Part shown: in pieces, positions 48,484 through 57,066 of the stretch
Layout of the letters: each line of letters starts with the position of its first letter
Position numbering within the stretch: position 1 is the first letter of the stretch
Source: Starkeya sp. ORNL1
GTDB lineage: Bacteria; Pseudomonadota; Alphaproteobacteria; Rhizobiales; Xanthobacteraceae
Assembly: GCF_012971745.1 (NCBI RefSeq)
Contig: NZ_CP048834.1
Location: 434,001 to 498,000 of the forward strand
Length of the DNA stretch: 64,000 nucleotides
Direction: 5' to 3'
Program-made: the position numbers and the translations under genes
Notes under the pieces: generated by a model
The model's input: the letters and a program-made list of their open reading frames with translations, nothing else
Told to the model about the DNA's origin: nothing
Database searches by the model: none

Positions 48484-48582
48484 GCCTACAATTTCGCGGT
48501 GCCTTTATGCTTGCGGCAAAGGAGGCAAGGTTGCTTGCCTATGCGTGACGGTCTCGCGCTGGAGCACTGGGGGCCGCCAAAC

Positions 48583-49305
48583 CTAGAGAGCGCGGGATGC
48601 ATTGCCCTTCATCAGTATCGGGCCGGTAGGGCGCCCGGTCGGCGACCCGCCTGCGGGTTCCAGCGTGACCTCGAATAGTTGGTCCTGAGATGTTGCCGGC
48701 AGCCCCCCGACATTCAGTTCCAGACTCCGCATCGCTTCAAGAAGGCCAACTGATACGGGGCCGCGCGCTCTATCCCAGAGGGTCCAGACCTGGAGCGACT
48801 TGCCTTCCGGTGCTGCCAGAGATTCGAGGGGCACCAGCTCGGTGCGGCCATCCGAAAAAGCGTTGACGACGGCCGCCGGCGTCCGCTGGTCAGAGAGGAG
48901 GACTGCCACCATGACCGGGGTGCGCGCTATGTCTCGCATGAGGCCGATACCGATGGTGGCAATCACGGTAGCGGCCGCGGCTGCGCCGAAGGCCGCGGTC
49001 CGCCAGACCGGCAGGCTTTGCCAAACTCGCGACCAACTGCTGTTCGTCGCCGATACGCGCGCATCTGGCGTAGCCATTTGTCGCGTATTCCGTGTCGAGG
49101 CTTCGATGCGCCTCCATAGTCCCGAGCTTGGCGCCTGCACCTCGGCAGTCAGGTCCAGTTCGGCAAACCGTGCACGCCATCCGGCCACGCGCGAGGCAAA
49201 GTCTCTGTCCGCATGGGCCATCGCATCACAGCGTTCCGTCTCGGCGAGGTCTGTAAGTCCGAGCGCGTATTCTGCGGCCAGCGCCTCCTTTTCCACTTCG
49301 TTCAT
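48583..49305 (-). CDS. Anti-sigma factor (RskA/anti-sigma-K type)
   Basis: 240 residues from the ATG at 49305, which overlaps the sigma gene stop (ATGA); ATG at 49314 is an alternative. The N-terminal cytosolic part has A-A-E-Y-A-L-G-L-T-D, the anti-sigma recognition segment of this family. One membrane helix (about 105-128) follows, with a periplasmic RskA domain showing L-Q-V-W-T-L-W-D and L-F-E-V-T-L-E-P-A-G-G-S-P-T-G. It should hold the partner sigma at the membrane until a periplasmic signal acts. Confidence 0.93.
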   Translation of the reverse strand: MNEVEKEALAAEYALGLTDLAETERCDAMAHADRDFASRVAGWRARFAELDLTAEVQAPSSGLWRRIEASTRNTRQMATPDARVSATNSSWSRVWQSLPVWRTAAFGAAAAATVIATIGIGLMRDIARTPVMVAVLLSDQRTPAAVVNAFSDGRTELVPLESLAAPEGKSLQVWTLWDRARGPVSVGLLEAMRSLELNVGGLPATSQDQLFEVTLEPAGGSPTGRPTGPILMKGNASRAL

Positions 49306-49859
49306 GCCATGCACTCCCGGAGCGCGAGCAGGCTCCGTCGTATCCAGGATTTTGCCGTTCCAAGCGGGACACCCATGCGACCCGCGATTTCGCCGTGGCT
49401 AAGTCCTCGCGCATAGACCAGAACGACGGCCTGGCGACGAAGCGGGTCCAGGCGATCCAGGCAGCGTCGCAGTGCCCCAGCCTCGGAGAGGGCCGCAACT
49501 ATCGCCTCCGCATTGGGGGCGTCGCTCGCGAGTGCCATGGGCTCGAAGTCTTCGACCAGGTCGGTACGCCCTTCTCCCCTCAGTACGTTAAGCGCGCGAT
49601 TCCGGAGGATTGCAAAAATCCATGCCGTGGGTTCACCCCGGGCCGGATCGAACGTCGGCGCCTTCTCCCAGATCCGGACGAAGGTGTCGTGGACGACCTC
49701 CTCCGCAAGTTCCTTGCGTCTGAGCAGTCGCATGGCAACGCCGACCATGCGCGGGGCAAGCTGCTCATATATCAGGTGCAAGGACGCCCGGTCCCCGTGT
49801 GCGCAGCCTTCCAGGGCGCGGCGCAGTTCGTTTCGCTGATCGACGGGTGACTGGAGCAC
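49302..49859 (-). CDS. ECF RNA polymerase sigma factor (SigK-like)
   Basis: 185 residues with a GTG start at 49859. Region 2 has A-E-E-V-V-H-D-T-F-V-R-I-W. Region 4 has L-D-P-L-R-R-Q-A-V-V-L-V-Y-A-R-G-L-S-H-G-E-I-A-G-R-M-G, and the helix-turn-helix ends T-A-K-S-W-I-R-R. The type paired with RskA-like anti-sigmas is the SigK/ECF19 group. A motif shared with the divergent DUF4394 promoter (see 49898-49998) suggests autoregulation. Confidence 0.93.
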   Translation of the reverse strand: MLQSPVDQRNELRRALEGCAHGDRASLHLIYEQLAPRMVGVAMRLLRRKELAEEVVHDTFVRIWEKAPTFDPARGEPTAWIFAILRNRALNVLRGEGRTDLVEDFEPMALASDAPNAEAIVAALSEAGALRRCLDRLDPLRRQAVVLVYARGLSHGEIAGRMGVPLGTAKSWIRRSLLALRECMA

Positions 49860-49897
49860 AGGATCTATCGGGCCACGTTTCGAGTATCTGCTCCAGA

Positions 49898-49998
49898 CTA
49901 CACGCGAGCTTCCGTAGCGGATGCGCCAACGAAAAAATTCTCGCGGGCTGCATCCACGGGATCTTCTGGCGGGTATCCGCTCCGTCCGACCGATAAAC
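49898..49998. promoter_or_regulatory. Divergent pair of matching ECF-type promoter candidates
   Basis: On the minus strand TGGCGCATCCGCTACGG (49912-49928) is followed by CGTGTAG (49898-49904). On the plus strand TGGCGGGTATCCGCTCCG (49967-49984) is followed by CGATAAAC (49991-49998). Both have ATCCGCTnCG as a likely -35 with a CG-started -10, but the spacing differs by two bases. They face the sigma gene and the DUF4394 gene. Confidence 0.6.
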
Positions 49999-50021
49999 TC
50001 GGTCTCAAAAGGAGTTCGCAG

Positions 50022-50804
50022 ATGAGAAGCTCGATAGCGGCCTTGGCGTTCGCCGGCATGCTCACCGCATCATCCGCCGCACAGGCGCAATCCGTGATTG
50101 CCCTGCTCGACGACAACATGGTCGTGGTCGTCGACGCCAAGACGCTCAAGGCCGGCAAGCCGATGAAGGTGTCCGGCGTGGAGGGCACGCTGATCGGTAT
50201 CGATGTCCGCCCGATGGATGGCCTGCTCTACGGCCTGACGGACGACGGCACGGTCGTGACCATCGACGCCACGAATGCCAAGGCGACGAAGAAGTCGAAG
50301 CTCGACGCCATGCTTCCGGCGGGCGTTGCGGCTACCGTCGATTTCAATCCTGTCGCCGATCGCCTTCGGGTCATTGGCAGCGACGGCACCAACCTTCGCG
50401 CCAATGTTGATGACGGCAAGGTGACCAAGGACGGCGCGCTGAAGTTTGCCGAGACCGACATGCACAAGGGCGAAGCGCCGAACATCGTCGCTGGTGCCTA
50501 TACCAACTCGGTCAAGGGTGCCAAGGAGACGGCGCTCTACGATGTCGACGCCACGATCGGTGCCCTCATCAAGCAGGCGCCGCCGAATGACGGCGTGCTC
50601 AGCGCGGTCGGAAAGTTCGGCGTTAAGGCCGATGCCTATGCCTTCGACATCGTCGCCGTTGATGCGGGTGCGAGCGAAGGCTGGTTGATGGCCGGCGACA
50701 CGCTCCACAAGGTCGATCTCGCCACCGGCAAAGCCACTCCCGTCGGCAAAGTCGGGGGCATATCCGGCCGCGTACGCGACATCGCGTCTGTACCTGTCAT
50801 GTGA
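50022..50804 (+). CDS. Secreted DUF4394-domain protein
   Basis: 260 residues. A signal peptide ends at A-Q-A-Q (about residue 23). The rest is a beta-propeller-like DUF4394 domain with repeated segments such as V-V-D-A-K-T-L-K, G-I-D-V-R-P-M-D-G-L-L-Y-G-L-T, V-D-F-N-P-V-A-D-R-L-R-V-I-G and D-G-T-N-L-R-A-N-V-D-D-G. A strong ribosome site (AGGAG) precedes the ATG. It is divergent from the ECF sigma gene and probably its main target; DUF4394 genes often sit next to SigK-type pairs. Confidence 0.9.
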   Translation: MRSSIAALAFAGMLTASSAAQAQSVIALLDDNMVVVVDAKTLKAGKPMKVSGVEGTLIGIDVRPMDGLLYGLTDDGTVVTIDATNAKATKKSKLDAMLPAGVAATVDFNPVADRLRVIGSDGTNLRANVDDGKVTKDGALKFAETDMHKGEAPNIVAGAYTNSVKGAKETALYDVDATIGALIKQAPPNDGVLSAVGKFGVKADAYAFDIVAVDAGASEGWLMAGDTLHKVDLATGKATPVGKVGGISGRVRDIASVPVM

Positions 50805-51300
50805 GATTGCTGGGTGTTCGATAGCCCGAAAGTCATCAGCCTGAGAGAGAGCGCCGCCGATTGCTGCGAAGAATCCGAGGCAATCTAGCAAGATGGCCGG
50901 GCAACCTAGTCGGCCAGGGTTGCTCACCGTCACCGTGAAACGGGAACCCTTTCCGCTGAAACTACTGGCGCGAACTTCTCCGGAAAGGGGCAAAGCCGAT
51001 TTACCGGACCGGCTGATGAAAAGGCTTGTCTCGGCCACGTCCGAGACAAGCGCCTTGACGCGCTCGGCGTCCAATGGGCGTCCGATGGACCCAACGCGCC
51101 GTCTCGCCTTGAATTGCCCACGACAGACATGAAACCGGTGCGGGCACACTGATTTTGCAAGCCGCATCTCGCCGCGAAGATCGAGTTCGCGCCTGGACCC
51201 ATGATCGGAAGCTTCGGCATTAGAGGCATTCGCCAGCGTCCCTCAAGAGGCTGCCCGATGCAGCAGGCTGATGGACTGCGACCGGATCTTGCGCATGTCG
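50805..51300. other. 496-base region without a supported gene
   Basis: Open frames on both strands are Arg/Ser-rich or interrupted. On the minus strand near 50935-51060 a short segment resembles the end of a histidine-kinase ATPase domain (G-K-G-S-R-F-T-V-T-V), but no upstream part of that domain is present. It may be a decayed gene. Confidence 0.45.
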
Positions 51301-51594
51301 TCAGTCGGTCGCCTTCATCACCGAGACGACTTTACCGGTCTTGGTTTCGATGACCACTCGGCGGTTATTTACCACCGTGTAGGTGTAGGCGTCGGACTGG
51401 GTTGGGAGAGTATGCAGCTCGGCAGCATCTGGGACGCCGGGGCCAGCGAGGACTTCACGTTCTATCGTCGCCGATGGTTGCACTTCACCTGACCCTACTT
51501 CAGACGGTGTCGTTACAATGGCGGCCTGTGAAAAAGCCGAAGACGGAGCGGTAACAACGCCAGCCACAAGGGCAGCATACAGAAGTTTGTACAT
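51301..51594 (-). CDS. Small secreted DUF1236-like protein
   Basis: 97 residues from the ATG at 51594, which has GGAG nine bases upstream. The signal peptide ends near S-S-A-F-S-Q-A. The mature part has L-A-G-P-G-V-P-D-A-A-E-L-H-T-L-P and ends Y-T-Y-T-V-V-N-N-R-R-V-V-I-E-T-K-T-G-K-V-V, the pattern of the DUF1236/RcnB-like tail found in many Rhizobiales periplasmic proteins. Function unknown. Confidence 0.7.
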   Translation of the reverse strand: MYKLLYAALVAGVVTAPSSAFSQAAIVTTPSEVGSGEVQPSATIEREVLAGPGVPDAAELHTLPTQSDAYTYTVVNNRRVVIETKTGKVVSVMKATD

Positions 51595-52036
51595 TAGAAT
51601 CTCCATGAGTAGACATCTGATTGACAATTGTTATTGACAAATAACGTTCCACTTTTTCTAATTATTTACTAAGTGCGCATGAACTGGGCACACGTTCGAC
51701 ACACCGCCCGAGCCAAGTTTGGGTTCGGTTTATGGCAACGAATGAGCCGTCCCATTGTTTCATCAGGGGAAGGGCGCGACGCCTTGATGCGTGCGGCGCT
51801 TCAGCGGCCGCTGCCAGATCGCCTGCTGAAGGTCGTTGCGTGCGCGGCGCGAAGCAGGATTCGCCGCCAAAGACTGCAGACGCTGCAGAACCGCTCGATT
51901 GACTGCCGTGGTGAGCGCGGTCGTCGAAGCGCACATGCGCTTCGAAGAGAGAGGGGAGGGATGATACTTGGTCGAGACTGCCTCTGGCTTAACTCTGGTA
52001 TGCTACTCCCAACGCCACAATCGGCAGGGCCGGAGC
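51595..52036. other. 442-base region without a supported gene
   Basis: The left 70 bases are AT-rich (51600-51670) and should hold the promoter of the minus-strand secreted protein gene. Frames to the right of it lack family features and Met starts with ribosome sites. I see nothing further. Confidence 0.45.
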
Positions 52037-52519
52037 ATGAAGAGTTTCATACGAATTGTGTTCGCGGTCGGTGCTTTCGCTCTGATGGTGATCGCCGCGG
52101 GGCTGATGCTTTACGCTTTTTATGGCGCTATACGCGACGGCTTCGGCGGTGGGCGATCCGTAGATGATATCCTCCTGGACACCGTCGGTTACCTTATCGT
52201 GGCTATTGCACTGTTCGACGTCGCCAAATATTTCTTCGAGGAGGAAGTGCCGGCGGAGAGGGAGAAACGCACACCTGCCGATGCGCGGCGTGGCCTGACC
52301 AAATTCGTCTCCACCATCATCGTCGCGGTTTTTCTGGAAGCGCTGGTGCTGATCTTCAAGCTGGTCCGCGATGACGTCGGCCAACTGATATATCCGGCTC
52401 TTCTGGTCGGCGTGGCCTGTGCGACAATGATCTCGCTTGGCATCTTCCAGCGCTTGAGCGCTACCGTGGAACGCGAGGTCGGCGCGAAGGATCGCGCGGC
52501 GGAACTTAACGAGACCTAA
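52037..52519 (+). CDS. Four-helix membrane protein of unknown function
   Basis: 160 residues from the ATG at 52037; the frame is open upstream but the Met there fits the first helix best. Four hydrophobic segments (about residues 5-30, 45-65, 95-115, 122-145) alternate with charged loops. F-F-E-E-E-V-P-A-E-R-E-K-R lies between helices 2 and 3, and A-R-R-G-L-T-K-F-V-S-T-I-I just before helix 3. The same layout occurs in other Rhizobiales hypotheticals. No function is known. Confidence 0.72.
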   Translation: MKSFIRIVFAVGAFALMVIAAGLMLYAFYGAIRDGFGGGRSVDDILLDTVGYLIVAIALFDVAKYFFEEEVPAEREKRTPADARRGLTKFVSTIIVAVFLEALVLIFKLVRDDVGQLIYPALLVGVACATMISLGIFQRLSATVEREVGAKDRAAELNET

Positions 52520-52638
52520 GCCTGCCGACCAGGATGGATATGCGTGGCGTACAGTGTCTTGCACGGATGAAGTCGGCATCGGGTGGTCCCGTCTGCCGAC
52601 CTCAGTGAGCCTGAGAATCAGGCGTTTCGGCTGACCTC

Positions 52639-52953
52639 TCAGTGCCGACGCAGCTCGCTGCACACATAGCCTGCGAGGAAGCCGATTGCACCGACCAGGA
52701 ACAAAGACGGGATCGGGTCTACAGTGCGTGTGACCGCGACATTGCCACGCGTATAGGCTTGGCCCGTACGTTCCGACACATCGTCGACGGTCGCCTTTAC
52801 AGCGTCGACGCCTTCTGATGCCTTGGCTCTTAACGCCTCCACACTGTCCGACGCCTTGCCCTGTAGCGTCTCCGACGCCTTGCCCAGCGAGTTCGCGGCC
52901 TGCCCGAAAAGGCCGTTGGCCGAGCGGGGGCCATTGTTCCCGATATCACTCAT
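52639..52953 (-). CDS. DUF883-like small membrane-anchored helical protein
   Basis: 104 residues from the ATG at 52953, with a strong GGAGGA ribosome site. The first 70 residues are Ala/Lys/Glu-rich with repeated K-A-S-(E/D) units, such as G-K-A-S-E-T-L-Q and A-K-A-S-E-G-V-D-A. A C-terminal membrane helix P-S-L-F-L-V-G-A-I-G-F-L-A-G-Y-V ends in R-R-H. This matches DUF883/ElaB-type proteins, which bind ribosomes or the membrane under stress in E. coli. Confidence 0.78.
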   Translation of the reverse strand: MSDIGNNGPRSANGLFGQAANSLGKASETLQGKASDSVEALRAKASEGVDAVKATVDDVSERTGQAYTRGNVAVTRTVDPIPSLFLVGAIGFLAGYVCSELRRH

Positions 52954-53050
52954 AGCATCCTCCTTGGTGCCGACCGATACGTTCGGCGGGGAGACAAGCG
53001 ATGGAAAGGGCCATAGTTCCAGAAGCGTGGTCTCGCACAGGCGGCAATAT

Positions 53051-53512
53051 CTAGCCGATTGAGAGCCCTTCGCGCGCTGCATCCTCCTCGTACCTGTTCG
53101 CGATGCTATCCAGTTCCTTGAGCCAACCCTCGCGGCGCTTTATCCAGATCTCATATGTCGGCGCCCAGAGATTGGTCTCGTCGAACAGACCGAGGTGAAG
53201 TTCGAGCGCGGCCGAAACATCGTCCGTGCCATAGATGCGAGAGCCGCAGGACCGGCAGAAGTGCCGCCTGTAACCCCTGCCATTGTCGTACACGCCCAGT
53301 GTACCCGCAGTGAGTTCGGAGCCGTCTGCGTCCGTGATCGAAACGCTTTCGGGCGGGAACACAACGAAGGCCGCGAACGCCGCAGCGTGCGCCTTCCGGC
53401 AATCGAGGCAATGGCAGAGACCAACCCTCAGTGGCTGGCCGGTGGTGCGTAGTATGATAGCGCCGCAGACACAGCCGCCACGATGGATCGCGTCAATCTT
53501 GTCACTGTCCAT
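53051..53512 (-). CDS. GFA/CENP-V domain protein
   Basis: 153 residues from the ATG at 53512. The zinc pattern is G-G-C-V-C-G-A-I near the start, C-H-C-L-D-C-R-K-A-H near residue 33, and F-C-R-S-C-G-S-R-I near 83, matching the glutathione-dependent formaldehyde-activating enzyme fold. Many members do not act on formaldehyde; the substrate is unknown. The longer open frame upstream has no features and was discarded. Confidence 0.9.
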   Translation of the reverse strand: MDSDKIDAIHRGGCVCGAIILRTTGQPLRVGLCHCLDCRKAHAAAFAAFVVFPPESVSITDADGSELTAGTLGVYDNGRGYRRHFCRSCGSRIYGTDDVSAALELHLGLFDETNLWAPTYEIWIKRREGWLKELDSIANRYEEDAAREGLSIG

Positions 53513-53727
53513 GTGCGTCCCTCCACAATTCCAGAGGGTAACAACCCTGGCCGGAGGAGGTTCACGCCCGCGTCCGAACGACTGGCAATCAAACCGAGGC
53601 CTACACGATTGCCGGTGAGGCGCAGGCTGCTGCGTCTCGCTACTAGTAAAACATTCGTTGGAAACAGGAACATTGCCGCCGGTGAGAGGTTGCTCGCTCA
53701 ACTCTCCTGGATCGACTGGATTTTTCG

Positions 53728-53889
53728 ATGATCGAAAGTACCAACATCAACGCGCCCAATGCTGATCCGCCTAGTTCGCCTGCCCCTGTCGTGCAGGCAC
53801 AGGCTCAGCAGCAACAACAGTCGACCACTCGGACCGACCCTCCGATGCCTGGAGCCAAGGTCTGGCATCGCATGCAGTCGGGCTGCTGA
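53728..53889 (+). pseudogene. Small ORF, frameshifted at its 3' end
   Basis: 53 codons starting M-I-E-S-T-N-I-N-A-P-N-A-D and running to Q-A-Q-Q-Q-Q-Q-S-T, then a stop after R-M-Q-S-G-C. In the neighbouring frame the same bases continue as G-L-A-S-H-A-V-G-L-L-T-S-A-V-P-T-V-A-T-G-K to a stop near 53963, which suggests a one-base frameshift in an earlier longer gene. Confidence 0.4.
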
Positions 53890-53963
53890 CCAGTGCCGTA
53901 CCCACCGTCGCGACTGGCAAGACCATCATCGTGCCCGCACGCGGCCGCGCTCCCAAGGTCTGA

Positions 53964-54161
53964 TTGACCACCTTAGCCGATGCCGTGGCTTACCTGAACG
54001 AGACCATGCCCGACGCTTGGCCAGAGGAGCTTTTGCAGTAGGCGCTGACGAGCATGGCCGTGGCACTGGACAGCAAGCTCCCTGGGGATATCAGGACGGG
54101 GACCGCCTTTATCGACGAGTATCTGAAGACGTCCGGCCGGTTCGAAAGGCAGCTCGACTAG
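53964..54161 (+). pseudogene. DUF982-like small protein gene with an in-frame stop
   Basis: The frame from 53964 to 54161 reads L-A-D-A-V-A-Y-L-N-E-T-M-P-D-A-W-P-E-E-L-L-Q, stop TAG at 54039-54041, then A-L-T-S-M-A-V-A-L-D-S-K-L-P-G-D-I-R-T-G-T-A-F-I-D. Taken together this is the typical DUF982 outline (helix, W-P, A-L, and F-I motifs). The stop sits in the middle of the domain. Confidence 0.55.
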
Positions 54162-54246
54162 TTTCTGTGCCGGCTTGAGGCAAAGCTCTATACATTTGGT
54201 CTGGCTCGGGAACTTGCGACGCCCCTCCGGGGTTCCGGTGACGCCA

Positions 54247-56655
54247 ATGTCAAACATTTTGTCGCCTGACCCGAAACGGCCATCCACACGCCCCCTCAGC
54301 GGCGACACGACCTCGATGCAGGAGTTGAGCATCGTAGAGGTCGCCGCTGCGCTCGTGACGGCCGCCATCATTCTGGGTGTGCTCTACTACGGGCGCGACG
54401 TTCTCCTGCCGCTCGCCATCGCATTTCTCATTACTTTCGCGCTCAACCCTCCTGTCACCTGGCTCGGTCGCCTGGGCCTGCCGAGGGTCGTTTCGACGAG
54501 CGTCGTCATGGTGACCCTGGTATGCGCTCTCGCCGGAATGGCAGTCGTTCTGGGGGCGCAGGTCCGATCGCTCGCGGTTGATCTGCCGAACTATCAGTCG
54601 ACCATGCTGACAAAGCTGGCGGATCTGCGCGAGAGCCTGAAAACGCCAGGAATTTTCGACGGCGCGTTCAAAACCGCCGAGCGCGTCTTGAAGGAGGTCG
54701 ATTCGAAGGACACCAGCCCCGCGGATGGCCCCGCGCCACAGCGTGTCGAAATCATACCTACGCAGCAGACACCCTTCGAGCAGATACTTAGCTGGCTTAC
54801 GCGATCCGCCGAGCCGCTGGCAACCGCCGGCATCGTCTTCTTCCTGGTGTTCCTCGCGCTACTGGACCGTCGAAGTATTCGCGACCGCTTCCTGCGCCTG
54901 CTCGGCGGCAACTTTCATCGGTCGACTGACGCGATGCAGGAGGCGGGCGCGCGTATCAGCCGATATCTGCTGATGCAGTTGCTCGTAAACTTCAGCTACG
55001 GCGTTCCAATGGCCCTGGGCTTGTGGATCATCGGCGTGCCGGGGGCGCTGTTATGGGGAGCGGTCGGCGCAGTCATGCGCTTTATCCCGTATGTGGGTCC
55101 GCTGATCGCCTCGATTTTTCCGCTCGCGCTTGCATTTGCGGTGGACAGCGGCTGGAGCATGCTGCTTTGGACGCTCGCACTCATCATTGTTCTCGAGGCG
55201 CTCATCAACAATGTCGTTGAGCCGCTTCTCTATGGCTCGAGCACCGGATTGTCGGCGCTCTCGCTGATCGTCTCTGCGATATTGTGGACGGCACTGTGGG
55301 GGCCGGTCGGCTTGATCCTGTCGACCCCGCTGACGGTGTGCTTATTGGTGCTTGGCCGAAACCTGCCGCAGCTCCAATTCCTCGAGACGCTTCTTGGTTC
55401 GGCGCCTGCGCTTGATGTGCCAACGCGCGTTTATCAGCGACTCATCGCAAACGATGCGGACGAAGCGATCGACGTTGCGAATACCGAAATCGAAAAAACG
55501 TCACTTGTCTCGTTTTATGACAGTGTCGGCATTGAGGTGCTTCGGTTGGCGAGCGAGGAGCATTTCCGCAATGCAAGCGCAGAGCACCGCCTACGCCTGG
55601 CAAGCGGTATGGACACATTGCTGGACGATCTCAGGGATCAATATCCTCCTGGATTGAACCTGGATGCGACGCCAGTGGTTCTGTGTCTGGGCGGAAAATG
55701 GGAGATCGATACAATGGGCGGCGAAATGCTGGCCCATGCACTAGCCGTTGAGGGGATCGCCGCAACATCCTTGCCGGCAGCGACCCTCACGGCCGACTAC
55801 CTGGCCAAGCTGGACTTGCAGGGCGCGAACATCGTTTGCCTCAGCTACTTTACTCCCCGCCCGGGCATAGCTGCGCGTCATGTGTGCCAGCGTCTGCGGC
55901 GGCGATGGCCGAAGCTGCGTATTGTCCTGGCGCTCTGGAACGCATCGCCGGAGATATTGGCCACTGAGGCACTTGAAACGCTTCGGGCCGATGCAGTCGT
56001 GACCTCAATAGAAGAGGCGGTTCGGCGCATTCATCGCATCGTCAATCCGGGGGAGGCAAGCGCATCACAAAAAGCTGCGGCTCCGGACAATGACGCAAAG
56101 CGGGTGGACGCTTTGAACGCCACCGGCGTTCTGGAAGGCCATAAACGGGAAGCACTGGACGCACTCGCCAAGCGAGCAGCGGACGTTTTCAATACCGAAG
56201 TCGCGGTCATATCGACCATACATCAAGATCACGAATACTTCGTTGGGCAAAGTGGTAAGCTGCCAAACGCGATCACTGACGATACTGGCGCCCTGCTGCC
56301 CATGACGCGTGACGATGCGATCTGCAACTATGTTGTGGCAAGCGACCAAACTCTTGTAGTGGCCGACATGGAGCGCGACCCGCGGTTCGCTGACAATGAA
56401 ACGATCAAGCGGTGGGACGTGCGGTTCTACGCGGGAGCGGCGTTGCGCACGGCCGACGGCCTGGTATTTGGAGCGCTCTGCATTCTCGATTCCGAGCCAC
56501 GGACTTTGGCGGAGAACGAGGTCAGGCTGCTTGAAACCATGGCGGCGGACGTGGTGTCGACCATAACGGACACGGATGTGGCGACGCAGCCGCCGGAGAA
56601 TCCAGCGTTGGCTCTTTCGTCCGCCACCGTCGGACAGAAGGTGCCGGAGCGATAG
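54247..56655 (+). CDS. AI-2E transporter-like (PerM) protein fused to a Rossmann-like and a GAF domain
   Basis: 802 residues from ATG 54247; ATG 54316 and TTG 54175 are alternatives. Residues about 25-385 are the PerM/AI-2E-transporter-like region with seven or eight helices and the motif G-A-V-M-R-F-I-P-Y-V-G-P. Residues about 475-600 resemble a cobalamin-binding-type Rossmann fold (V-V-L-C-L-G-G-K-W-E-I-D-T-M-G-G), but D-T-M-G-G lacks the His of the D-x-H-x-x-G ligand motif. Residues about 620-785 form a GAF domain with A-I-C-N-Y-V-V-A-S, V-V-A-D-M-E-R-D-P-R-F and Y-A-G-A-A-L-R. The arrangement suggests an export or permease module with sensory input. Confidence 0.85.
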   Translation: MSNILSPDPKRPSTRPLSGDTTSMQELSIVEVAAALVTAAIILGVLYYGRDVLLPLAIAFLITFALNPPVTWLGRLGLPRVVSTSVVMVTLVCALAGMAVVLGAQVRSLAVDLPNYQSTMLTKLADLRESLKTPGIFDGAFKTAERVLKEVDSKDTSPADGPAPQRVEIIPTQQTPFEQILSWLTRSAEPLATAGIVFFLVFLALLDRRSIRDRFLRLLGGNFHRSTDAMQEAGARISRYLLMQLLVNFSYGVPMALGLWIIGVPGALLWGAVGAVMRFIPYVGPLIASIFPLALAFAVDSGWSMLLWTLALIIVLEALINNVVEPLLYGSSTGLSALSLIVSAILWTALWGPVGLILSTPLTVCLLVLGRNLPQLQFLETLLGSAPALDVPTRVYQRLIANDADEAIDVANTEIEKTSLVSFYDSVGIEVLRLASEEHFRNASAEHRLRLASGMDTLLDDLRDQYPPGLNLDATPVVLCLGGKWEIDTMGGEMLAHALAVEGIAATSLPAATLTADYLAKLDLQGANIVCLSYFTPRPGIAARHVCQRLRRRWPKLRIVLALWNASPEILATEALETLRADAVVTSIEEAVRRIHRIVNPGEASASQKAAAPDNDAKRVDALNATGVLEGHKREALDALAKRAADVFNTEVAVISTIHQDHEYFVGQSGKLPNAITDDTGALLPMTRDDAICNYVVASDQTLVVADMERDPRFADNETIKRWDVRFYAGAALRTADGLVFGALCILDSEPRTLAENEVRLLETMAADVVSTITDTDVATQPPENPALALSSATVGQKVPER

Positions 56656-56808
56656 ATCGTCCTGCCCACTTCGAGCGACCTCAATGTTGCCGATCGCGTT
56701 TGAGAAACGCGTGGGCCAAACGGCATTGCAAATGGTCAAGTTGGCGCCGTCCGCCACGGAACTGCGAACCGGACAGCGAGTTACATAGGCATGCAGTAGG
56801 GGGACACC

Positions 56809-57060
56809 ATGCAAGACGCGCAGATTGGTTGGATCGCCGCCATCATCATTGGTGGCCTCGCCGGTTGGATCGCTTCCGGGCTCATGAAGAGCGACACCGG
56901 CATCTTCATGAACATCGTGCTCGGCATCATCGGCGCTGCCATCGCAAGCTTTATCTTCAGCTTCATGGGTGTCGGCTTCGGCGGCTGGATCGGTTATCTG
57001 GTGGCCGGCATCATCGGTGCCTGCATCCTGATTTGGGGCGCCCGTGCGGTTCGAAGCTGA
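56809..57060 (+). CDS. GlsB/YeaQ/YmgE-family stress membrane protein
   Basis: 83 residues, three membrane helices. I-I-I-G-G-L-A-G-W-I-A-S-G-L-M, then a Gly-rich middle M-N-I-V-L-G-I-I-G-A-A-I-A, and G-Y-L-V-A-G-I-I-G-A-C-I-L-I-W are the family segments. Transglycosylase-associated or stress-induced in other bacteria; true function unknown. It precedes the exonuclease gene by six bases. Confidence 0.92.
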   Translation: MQDAQIGWIAAIIIGGLAGWIASGLMKSDTGIFMNIVLGIIGAAIASFIFSFMGVGFGGWIGYLVAGIIGACILIWGARAVRS

Positions 57061-57066
57061 CGGGCC

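Noticed and set aside
50930..51060. Minus-strand segment resembling the end of a histidine-kinase ATPase domain
   Set aside because: Only about 20 residues look similar, with no N, G1 or H boxes. It could be coincidence.
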